A stretch of 64,000 bases of DNA, taken from NCBI RefSeq assembly GCF_004798865.1, contig NW_025335568.1, positions 1,011,178 to 1,075,177 on the forward strand, in the 5' to 3' direction. This DNA comes from Varanus komodoensis. Its lineage: Eukaryota; Chordata; Lepidosauria; Squamata; Varanidae. Of this stretch, positions 11,961 through 20,700 are shown piece by piece; within the stretch, counting starts at the first letter, position 1, and every line of letters starts with the position of its first letter. A program made the translations under genes and the position numbers. Under the pieces are notes generated by a model. The model ran no database searches, had not been told where the DNA came from, and worked only from the letters and a program-made list of their open reading frames with translations.

Positions 11961-11972
11961 GATATCTCGAGA
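11961..11972 (+). CDS. EXOC6B: Predicted 12-nt in-frame EXOC6B microexon (adds Ile-Ser-Arg-Glu)
   Basis: GATATCTCGAGA is bounded by CCGCACAG at its 5' side and a perfect GTAAGT donor at its 3' side. Upstream are a pyrimidine-rich tract, a branch-point-like CTTAAC 35 nt away, and a TGC about 40 nt away, the kind of motif SRRM4/nSR100 uses at neural microexons. The preceding exon ends with AA of a Lys codon and the next begins with G, so inclusion reads AAG ATA TCT CGA GAG ATG. This replaces Lys-Met with Lys-Ile-Ser-Arg-Glu-Met and keeps frame on both sides. It would sit between the two last helical segments of the Sec15 C-terminal domain. No transcript evidence is available here; it is called from splice signals and phase alone. 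Confidence 0.65.
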
Positions 11973-13212
11973 GTAAGTATGAGGCTCGTTCCCGGGTCCG
12001 TTGGCCGGCTTTGCCCCGAATCCGTCTCTTGTGGGGTGCCGGTGGAGCGCCCGGCAGTCCGGAGGCGCGGCTTCTCTTGGAAGCAGCCTCTCCCGTGGCC
12101 TCGCCCCCCCCCCCCCCCGCCCCATCCCGCCGGGGGGGGGGGGGGGGGGCTCTCCCGGGCGGCGCTTTCTGCCCGCAGGTGCCCTTCCGCGCGGCGTGGA
12201 GTGGCGTGCCGAGCGCCCTTCCTCGGGCCCGTCGGGGCCCCTTTGCGGGCCTTGAGGCACGTGCCCGGATTGTGCCCCACTGCTCTCGTGGTTTGTTGCC
12301 GGTGTGCTGGCTGGATGCCCGGTGCAGATCCGCCATCGCACGCCTTGCTTCCGCGGTGACTCTCACACCGCATGAGAGCCGCGAGCGCCGGACACGCAGC
12401 AGCACCCTCTCACGTCCTGTCGCTCCTCCCCAGGTGGGACAGGTGCCGTCAAGGGGTGGCGGGGGAGCCCCCGGCGAGCTGCACGACTTCGGGAGTCTGC
12501 CAAAAACCAAGCAAGGGTGAACGCCCGGCCTTGCCACAGGTCTCCCCCGAGCCAGCCTCCAAGGTTCGGCGGTGGTCAGCGGGACTGCAGGATGCCCCCC
12601 GGGGCCAGGGACTGCGGCACCCCGGCTTTACGAGCGCTCCCTGCCGTGCGCCTTCGCCGCCTGGGCACGCGGCAGCTGTCCTGTGCTGCTGAGGAGGGCC
12701 GGCCTTGTCCCGGCCCCCCTGCCTGGGGCCCCGTGCCTGCCCCCCGTGCCTGCCCCCCGTGCCCCTTTCCCTGCCTCTGGATCCCCGGAGGGGGTGGCAG
12801 GTGGGGCTCTGGCTGGGCCAGGGGTCCAGAGCTGGTGGCCAGGGGCACCCCCCTTGCGTGCCTCCTTCAGGGGTCCCGCCCTGGGGACCCTTCCCGGGAC
12901 TCCGAGATGCCCCACGTCACCTGGTCGGAGGCCCCTTCGAAAAGTCTTTGCCAGCTGCAGGAAGCCGGAAGGGGGGCTGGGGAGGGATGTGGCAAAGAGG
13001 CAGGCGTGTGCCCCGGGCATGGGGGTCCCCACACAGGCGGGGGGGCATGAGGAGCTGCACATCTTTGCCCGGCTGCAGCAAAGGAATGACGCGGCCGCTC
13101 CCGGCGTGGTGCTCCTTCCCCGGGAGGCTTGTGGCAGGCCCCCCATGCGCAAGCGCTCCGTGTGCGGGCTTCTCCACCTGCTCCCGGCTGAGGGGGGCTT
13201 TCCTCTCCGCAG
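11973..13212 (+). other. EXOC6B: EXOC6B last intron
   Basis: Starts with GTAAGT and ends with CTCTCCGCAG. It is GC-rich, with an inverted C15/G18 homopolymer pair at 12104-12149 and short direct repeats of a CCCCCGTGCCTG-like unit near 12735-12765. No other exon is visible. Confidence 0.75.
12104..12149. repeat. EXOC6B: C15 ... G18 inverted homopolymer pair
   Basis: Fifteen C (12104-12118), a 13-base spacer, then eighteen G (12132-12149). In RNA or single-stranded DNA this could fold into an all-GC hairpin, and the G run could form a quadruplex. It begins about 130 nt downstream of the microexon donor. Run lengths in such tracts are error-prone in assemblies. Confidence 0.8.
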
Positions 13213-13339
13213 GATGAAGGACACGAGCCGGAAGAACAACGTCTTTGCGCAGTTCCGGAAGAATGAGCGGGACAAGCAGAAGCTGATCGAGGCGGTGGCC
13301 AGGCAGCTGCGGGGCCTCATCAACAGCCACCACTCGTGA
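13213..13339 (+). CDS. EXOC6B: EXOC6B last coding exon and stop
   Basis: After the CAG acceptor, one G completes the split Lys codon. The exon then encodes MKDTSRKNNVFAQFRKNERD followed by KQKLIEAVARQLRGLINSHHS and TGA (13337-13339). This is the extreme C-terminus of Sec15-type exocyst subunits, a basic amphipathic helix. With the preceding exon the window shows the last 79 residues of the protein (83 with the microexon). The reading frame is intact and strongly conserved in kind, so the gene looks functional. In human, loss of EXOC6B causes a skeletal dysplasia with joint laxity. Confidence 0.96.
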
Positions 13340-13436
13340 GCAGGGGCCGCCGGCCGCCGCGGGGACCTGGGGGCTTGCCCGGCCGCGCTGCCGGGAGAGG
13401 GGGCGGCCCTGCCCGGGCCCTTCCTTGCCCCTCTGC

Positions 13437-13450
13437 CCAGAAGGTGGCAG
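13437..13450 (+). promoter_or_regulatory. Full match to the CTCF core motif, just after the EXOC6B stop
   Basis: CCAGAAGGTGGCAG fits CCRSNAGRKGGCRS at every constrained position. It lies about 100 nt after the EXOC6B stop, at the boundary between the housekeeping neighbour and the developmental gene. Binding is not demonstrated. Confidence 0.35.
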
Positions 13451-16400
13451 CCCCCGCGGCCGCAGTGGCTTCGCCTGCTCCTGCGGGGACCGCATCGCAC
13501 GTGCTCGGAGAGGCCTGGAGCCCCCGGGCTGGAAGGGGGCCTGCGGAGGCCGCGGACGGCATGTGCCCGGGCTGGGCTCTCGTGGGGGTTTGCAGCGATG
13601 TGAACGCCGGGCCTCTGGGCCCCCGCCGGGCACCCGCAGGTCCCGGGCCCAGCTGGCCGCCCCGTGCGTGGGGTGCGGCTGCAGGGGCGGGCGGTCCAGC
13701 GCTGCTCCACAGGTGGGCTCCGTGGTCCTCAGACGGTCCCCCGGCCCGGCCTTCCTGGCACTCCCGCATCCTGAGGGGTCTCTAGGCCACGTGTGGCCGT
13801 GCGTTTGGCGCACCTCCTGCTGTGCTGCACCAAATGCGTGGAGGTGCTTCCCGGGCCCTTATCCCACCTGGGCTCGAGAGTCCCCCCTCCGCCACGGACG
13901 TCTGGGCCGTGGGGCTTTCCTTTGGCCGACAGTGGGCTTGTGAGGAGCAGCCCGGGATCCGTGGCGCATCTGCCCAGCCACACCACTGAGGCACAGAAGC
14001 CACCAGTCACGCAAGGCGAGGGAGGCCATGGGCTGAGCCTCCCCTGCCCACCTGGGCGTCTCCAGGGAAGCCGAGGCGTCCTAAGCCAGGTGTGGGCAGA
14101 GGCCTGAGATGGCGGAGGGCCCCCTTTCCACCCTGGGGGGCCCCAGTCCACCCGCCCGCTCGCCCTGCTTTGCCATGGCTGCAGAGCCCTGATATGAAAG
14201 GGAACGAGCGGGGGCTCCTGGAGGAGCCCCCAGCGATGGTGGCGCTGCTTCGCCTGGTGCGCCACACTGTCCCTCCTTGCCCTCCTCTCGCTTCGCTCCA
14301 GATGCAGCCGTTCTCTTACTCTCTGAAGAGCCCTCCCCGGCTAAGCCTTCCGCGGGATCGCCGGTGGCCGCTGGGCACGTGCGGGGGGGCGTGTGCCCGC
14401 TGGGCCTGGACCCTCGTCCCTCTGGGTCGGTGCTCGCCCGGATGTTCAGTCCGGGGGTCGTGCCCCAGCCGCTGTTCCAGCAACATCACAAGGGCAAGCA
14501 CCTGGTCCGGTCCGTGGCTTCAGCAGCATTTTCAGTGATGCCGCCTGCTTGGGACCAGCTGCCTTCCGAGCCATTTTTGGGGCTGTGAAATGAAAGATCT
14601 GTGGGGGCTCCCCTTCAAAATCCGGAGGCACGGTGTGGGGACCTTCCCCAAACAAGGCCTCTGCTCTGGTCCTTCGTAAGGCAGAGAGCAGAACAGCCGT
14701 CGGGAGCCGTCCCGGTGATTCTGGTCCCGCTTCCCCCGGCTGCTTCCAAGCGCTGCCTCCCACGTCGCAGTGAGACCTGTTTCCCGCCCGCGATAACATG
14801 CAGCTGTTTGTGCGCAGAGAACAACTTCGCAGCGCGGCCCGCCAGCAGCAGCGCGGCCCTTGCAGAGCCCCGGCCCCTCCTGGTTTGTACTGCTGCTCTG
14901 GGGACCGTGCCCTGCGTGTTTCTCGCGAAAAGCGTGGCGTGCGGGCAGCCACTGAGTTTGGTGGCAAGGAGAGGCGCCGGCCAAAGGATAGAGCATTGGC
15001 ACGACCAGCACCACTGGGGGGAGCGGGGGGGCACCCCTCAAAGCCGGGCAGGGCATGTGGCTGCGTGCGGATGGGGAATGGTGCAGCCGCCTGCACAGGA
15101 CGCCGTGGGCTCAGGAGCCCTGTTCTCTGGGTCGCTGCCTTGCGCCCGAAAGGGGGCAGAGCTCTCGTGCAGGACGGGGGACCCAGCAAGGCCAAAGCTC
15201 CCCACCTTTTCTGGGGCCTTCCCCCCCGCCCCCAGCAAGATCAGCTTGGACCTTCCAGCATCCCTCGGGCAAAAAAGGAGGGTGCTGGCACACCTGACCT
15301 GGGAGGGAGAGAGGGGGTGCCCCTTGCATCGGGGTGCCCCTTTGTCCAGCTGTCTCAGCCGCCTGAGAGTTGCCTCACCGGGAGGGGCCGGGGCAATTTC
15401 CCCCGGGGCCACACAAGCCCCTGCGAGGCTCAAGCTGCCCGAGCCCCTCCTGTGCTGGGCAGGGCCCGTGTGCCGCTCTTTGCAAAGGGCCCGCGGTCAA
15501 ACACCCGCCTGCCCAGCCGACGCAGGTTGCTTCCAAAGCCCCACAAGGAGCGAGGCCCGCCGGAGTCCCCCCTCGCGCCCCCGGCCCTGCCCGTGCTCCT
15601 GGCTGGAGGGACGAGCGCGTGGCGGCTCCCCTCGTGGGCTGCTCTCGGCCGCTTCCCACCGGCGAGTCTCCGTGGTGCAAGAGAGCGGCTGAGGCTGCGG
15701 CGTGGGAGGGCACGCTCCCTGGCACTGCCAGGGATGCCGGGAGGGCGCAGGGGCCGAGGGTCCTCTCAGCCCCTCGGAGCTTCCAGCCTCCCAGTGCCGC
15801 CGGTGGAGCCCTCCGAGCCGCTGCTCCAGCTTCCGTGGGGCAGTGCCCGGAGGGGCTGCCAAAGCGAAGCGGTGCCCGCCTCCTCGGCGGGGGGCCCTCC
15901 TTTGTGGCCAGACGTTCCATTCATAAATCCCCATTCATGAGTCTCCTCCATTAGCCCTTTCAGAGCACCTGCTTCCTGTGGGGCAGGTGGGGGTGGCGCG
16001 AGGGACCGGTGGGGGTTCAAGGAGAGGCGCAGCGCAGCGCGATGCAGTGGGGGCCCCTGTCCTGGCAGACGTGACGGAGCCCACCCACCCACCCGCCCGC
16101 TGTGCCGAGCCCGGCCTGCCCGGAGCAGAGCGCCCTCGCACCCGCTGCAGCCCTCGGAGGAGGCCTCTGGGCTGCCTCCCGCCCCACTGGCGTGCCCGAC
16201 GGGCCCGCGCCGAGGAGGCCGCCGGCGACGCAGAGACTCCCCCGCGCTCTTGGGATGTTGCCGCAGCTCTGCTGGCACGTGTGCACCGCGCTGGGGCGCT
16301 TAGTGGTCTGGGGGTCCGGATCGCCTTTGCCAGCCACGGTTTCGCAGCCTGCAAGGGCAGCATGTTTGCTGGTGGTGCTTCCTGCCCCTCTTCCCCCCAC

Positions 16401-18464
16401 GCTGGAGCGGAGCCTCGTCGCCTCAGGGCCGCTGCAGGAGTCACGGCCTGGAAGCCCTCCCGCCGCCTCCAGGCGCCTTCCAGGGGGCCTTCTCCGGCCC
16501 AGGAGAGGGGCTTCGGCATGGGGTGCCGGCTGTCACTGGCATTTCATGACTGCCAGCTGGGCATCCATGATGTGCCACTTAAAGAAGCGCTAACGGCCCA
16601 GTTCCAGTGAGGCTGATTCCTCCATGGGGCGGCCCAAATCCGCCTGTCTTGGCCTGCCCCGGAGGGCAGCCGTTGGGTGTCCACAAAAGCTGTGCGGCTG
16701 AAGGCGCCTCTGGCAACTCTGAGATTCATGGGGGGGGGGGCAGCTTCAGCAGAGCCGGCCTCCAAGCCTGTGGTCGCATAGTGCAAGCAAAAATAGAATT
16801 TGGGGCTCGGCTCCTCATTAGTATTTTCTTCCAAGCAATACAGAGAAGCAGTCATTTCGGCCAGTCGTCTTCCCTCGTTGCGAAAGCGAAGTGCAAGGGA
16901 GCTGGGAACATCCCCTTTGGTCCTCGGGTGCGGCTGGCCTCTGCCTGGCAGCCCGTTGATGGGGGGCCCTTTTGTTTGATGGGAGGCAGCGGGGCGGGGG
17001 CACGAGCCAAGTCGGCCAGCGCACGGCCTGGGCAGCTCCAGCCGTGTCCTCATGCCCGGCGCCACGTTCCAGGGAAGGGGTGGGCCCCTCCTTGGGTTGT
17101 GCCACGCAGCCACTGTGGAGGGGCCAGAGGTCGGGGCCCGGCCTCCAGCTTGCTCTCCGTAGCGGAATAGTGTGTGCCTGTTGCGTTGCCACGGAGCCTG
17201 GTGGGCCGGCCGGAGAGCTCGGAGCACGCCTTCAGCCAGCGGCGCGGCCGGGCAGGGGCGGCTCGGGGGCTGCGTTTCTCGCAGCACCGGCTCCTTCCAG
17301 GCACCCTTGGCGGCATTTCCCTATTTTTACTCTTTGCCGGAGATCGGAACAAAAGTTCTTTGCTGCTTTTGCACTTGGGCTAAATCTGATGGCACTTTTC
17401 CATCCTCGCAAGGGAAAATTTCTCCATTATCTTGTCATGTTGTTTGGTTTTTATTGCTTTTGTACGTGATTTTTATTTTTCTAAGGCAAGGCTGTTTGTT
17501 CAAACAGAAACTCTTTTTGAGTGTGACAGTTGCGGGCGGGCTCGCGGGGCGGACGCGGAGGCTCACGCTCCGGTGCCGTGGCAGAAGATCGGGCGATGCT
17601 TTGGCAGCCCGTCAGGCGTTGCGCAACCCCTTTCCTTTCGACGGGGCTGTGCCAGGGAAACAGTTGGCAACTGCACCTGCCGTTTAGGTTGACCCACGCC
17701 TGCCCCCTCCCAGCCACACCGTCCGGTGCTCCCGTGCAGTTCTGGGCAGGGCTGCTGCTGGTGGCTTTGAATGGGCTTTGGGGCAGAGGCCTTCGAGACC
17801 ATCCTTCCCGCCGAGCCAGCAGCCCTGTACAAAGCGGGTGGCACCAGGCTTTGGATTCCGCGCTTGTCGTGTGCCGTGGGCTTTCGGAAGCCCTCTCTGC
17901 CATCCCCGAAGAAGTCAGAACAGCTGCTTTGCAGGTCCGAGGGAAAACGGCCACGCAGGCGAGCAGGTGGTGAACGCCGTGGGCCGTTCTGTGAGTCCGG
18001 TGCTTCTGAATGCAGAAAGACCGTGGACGAGCCCCTCTTGCGTGGGACAGCAGTGCTTTTCCTCTGGTCAGGAAAAGAGCCCCAAATGCTTTCGGTTTGT
18101 CGGAATTTTGCATCCTTGTCTCTCGCCACACCCGACACCCAGGATTTCTACTTGCTTACGTCTAGGCGCCCGCATGACCAGACACACACATCTTTTCTTG
18201 GGCATATTTTGTTCTGGCTTATTTTTATTTTGGAGAGAGTATTTCATAAACTAATGTGGTTCCAAACAACTTTTTTTGCACAAGTCATTGCACAAAAAGG
18301 GGAATGTTTAGTACATGAAAGTTTAACCTTAAAGGGATCTCTCTTGGGGAGCATTAGAACAGCTGCTGATTTAAGAAGATGCAGAATGGGCTTGCATTGG
18401 GTATTCCAGTTAGCTAATAGCACGTTGATTTGAAATGTATGTTTATTATCCTGTTGTAACTTTT

Positions 18465-18470
18465 ATTAAA
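18465..18470 (+). terminator. EXOC6B: Candidate EXOC6B polyadenylation signal ATTAAA
   Basis: ATTAAA is preceded by a TGTA element (the upstream factor site) and followed, about 20-40 nt on, by a GT-rich stretch with GTGTGG and TTTGTTTGTG. This is the standard layout for cleavage near 18485. It is the first such signal after the stop codon. Confidence 0.45.
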
Positions 18471-18485
18471 AGCAAGTCATGGAGC

Positions 18486-19154
18486 GCTGTGAAAGTGTGG
18501 CTTTGTTTGTGCAGCTCTTGATGGGTGGCTGCACGCGTCCCGCTTCCCACGTTTCCCTCTTGTCCCAGGCAGACGCTTGCTTGAAAAACTCGGGGAATGC
18601 CACGGGAGATCGCCTCAGTGGCGTGAAAGCGCCGTGCCTCCGAACTGGGGCAACGCACCGGTTGTCCCTTGAGGTCTCCCGAACGTTCGTGGCTGCATGT
18701 GGACGCCGGCACTTGGCACATCCCGAGCGCACACAGGAGAAGCGTGGGGTTCCCTGCACGACAGGAAGTGAGTGGGGAACACGTCCCGCCGCCTCCTGCC
18801 AGGAGCGCTGCCCAGTTTGCGCAGAAGGACGCAGTGCCCGGCTTCGCTTTGCGCCCTCCCGCTGCTGCTCTGTGTGGCCCAAGGGGGGAACCGTCCCCTG
18901 GTCTGAAGCCACAGGTAGATTGAACTGTGATTCTTCCCCATTCAGCCCACCTTTTTGTAAAAAGGTACTTAAGGAGTCCATTAAGCAGCACTTAAGCCCA
19001 AACAATCTTTTGGGTTATCTTGCAGGAGAAAGACCTGAGCTGCTTTCATGCTGGTCTTGGGGCACATTTAAAGGTTCCCTTTTATGCACTGAGATTTCTT
19101 CAGCATAAAAGGCCAGCTACAAACACCATAGCAACAGCCGCCTTAAAACTCTTC
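18486..19154. other. Intergenic sequence, no gene seen
   Basis: The first half is unique GC-rich DNA. The second half (18905-19140) is AT-richer and contains a 10-bp inverted repeat at 19078-19112. Nothing coding is recognisable. Confidence 0.6.
19078..19112. repeat. Inverted repeat, 10-bp perfect arms, 15-nt loop
   Basis: CCTTTTATGC (19078-19087) is mirrored by GCATAAAAGG (19103-19112). It lies just before the tail of an L2-like LINE. The stem is too short for a microRNA precursor. Confidence 0.6.
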
Positions 19155-19640
19155 CAAAATATTTTATTCATTCATTCAACTTCTATCCTGCCCAATAGTT
19201 GAAGTTCTCTGGGTGGTATTCAACAATCCATTAAGATCCAATCTAAAATACATCGTATTATAAAAAGAACATTAAAAAGGTTGCCATGCAAAATGTAACA
19301 CCAAAATTAAACAATTTAGTTCCAAAATTAAACACAAATTTAAACAATTTAAAATTCCAGTAACTCACAATAAACCTTGGGACCTGATTAAGCAGCTAAC
19401 AAAGCCGCAGTTAAATGCCCTGCGGCAGTGGACTGGCTTCGTTGAAATTTAGCAAGGCTGGCACCAGGCGGGACTCATCCCATGATGGGGGGGACCACCA
19501 CTGAAAAGGCCCTGCTGCCACCAAGCGAGCCCCCTCAGGGCGGCAGGCAGAGGGTTGCAGGTGACAGGTCAAGCCCCAGAATTCCCTCGTGGTCTCCAGG
19601 TACTTGAGCAGCAGAACGGCTATGACTGATATTGCGGCTT
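19155..19640 (-). mobile_element. L2-like LINE, 3' end fragment
   Basis: On the minus strand the segment reads as the decayed C-terminus of an L2-clade reverse transcriptase (a RAFSVV-VPP-like stretch). An AT-rich 3' UTR with the squamate-type phrase CCACCCAGAGAACTTCAACT follows, then a TGAATGAATAAAATATT tail at the left edge. It is 5'-truncated, several stop codons interrupt the remaining coding part, and it is old. Confidence 0.7.
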
Positions 19641-19718
19641 AAGCACAGCAGCTGTCACAATCCTGGCTCTCCTGTTCTTGGGTTTATACAATACATATTG
19701 CATTAATACAACATATTA

Positions 19719-20059
19719 CATAGAAACATAGAAAAGAGCGAGTCAGAAGGGGTCTCCTGGGCCATCTAGTCTGACCTCCGGCACCAGCCGGCTCCGCTCA
19801 CGACATGCCCACCATGTGCACATCCAGCCTCTCCTTGAACACCCGCACCGATGGGGCCTCAACGACCCCCCGGGGAAGCCCATTCCACACCCTCAGGGTC
19901 CTGACTGTCAGGAAGTGCTTCCTGGCATCCAAATGGAGCCTTGGTTCCCTGAGCTTTGCCCTGTTGGAGCGCGTCCTGCCTTCCTCTGCAGGGGAGAACA
20001 GGTCTCCCCACCTTTGTGTGACATCCTCTCACATACCTGTATGTTGCCAACAGATCCCC
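19719..20059 (-). mobile_element. CR1 LINE, 3' end fragment
   Basis: Starts with the repeated ACATAGAAAC phrase typical of the CR1 3' end read in reverse. It continues through sequence closely similar to the element at 42682-43025 (same subfamily). It carries the end of the reverse-transcriptase ORF and a short 3' UTR, and is heavily 5'-truncated. Confidence 0.85.
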
Positions 20060-20700
20060 TCCACTTTCTTACATAAAATTTAAGGAAATTTAAAATGCTA
20101 AATGCACATACGCATCAACTCTTTCTAAAAGGAATTATGCATATACATCAACAAAGGCAGCCTCTTATCCACCTGCATGTCCAGGTAAAAATTACAGCTA
20201 AAGACCATCCACTGCAAAACTGAAAGCTCCGTGAAGTTCTCCATGCGTTGTCTTATCACAGGTGGCAGTTCATCCTTCCATTGCAGTAATCTTAATTTTG
20301 GCTCTCAGAAGGGTGTGGAAACTCCTTTTACATTTACCTTGTGTTAATTTCCAAGAGAGAGGCAGATAAGTAAGAATATGCAGCATTATATAATGAAGAA
20401 CTTTCATCACAAGATTTATCCGCATTGTTACCTCCCCCAAAAGGAAGTGGCCATTGGGTATGAATAAAAGAAGCATTCACTGCATTGTACCCCCAATAAC
20501 TGACCAGTTTAATTAAGCCCTTATAATAAGGTCCAGTGTACCAGAAGCATCTATTTTTGCTGAATTTCCTAAGCTCCATTAAGGCTTGCAAAATAGATGG
20601 CCATGGGCTCCATTGACTGGACAAAGCAGGGTGTTCGTTATTCCAATCTAGCGGAAGATGGTGCAGATCACAGCAATTCACAGATTTATTTATGCCCTGA
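20060..20700. other. AT-rich unidentified segment
   Basis: This tract is distinctly AT-rich beside very GC-rich flanks. Minus-strand frames are moderately open over about 20334-20700 but match no protein I can name. It may be the body of an old LINE, another transposable element, or non-coding unique DNA. Its abrupt GC switch near 20700 suggests an insertion edge. Confidence 0.4.

Larger units (their letters stand above)
13340..18485 (+). other. EXOC6B: Probable EXOC6B 3' UTR
   Basis: The stretch after the stop is GC-rich and codes for nothing recognisable up to about 17.2 kb, then becomes clearly AT-richer to 18.48 kb. I saw no AATAAA or ATTAAA before 18465, where a good polyadenylation arrangement appears. 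I therefore propose that the last exon runs to about 18485. No transcript evidence is available, and parts of the AT-rich end (17290-17520 and 18190-18470) could instead be conserved regulatory DNA. Confidence 0.4.
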
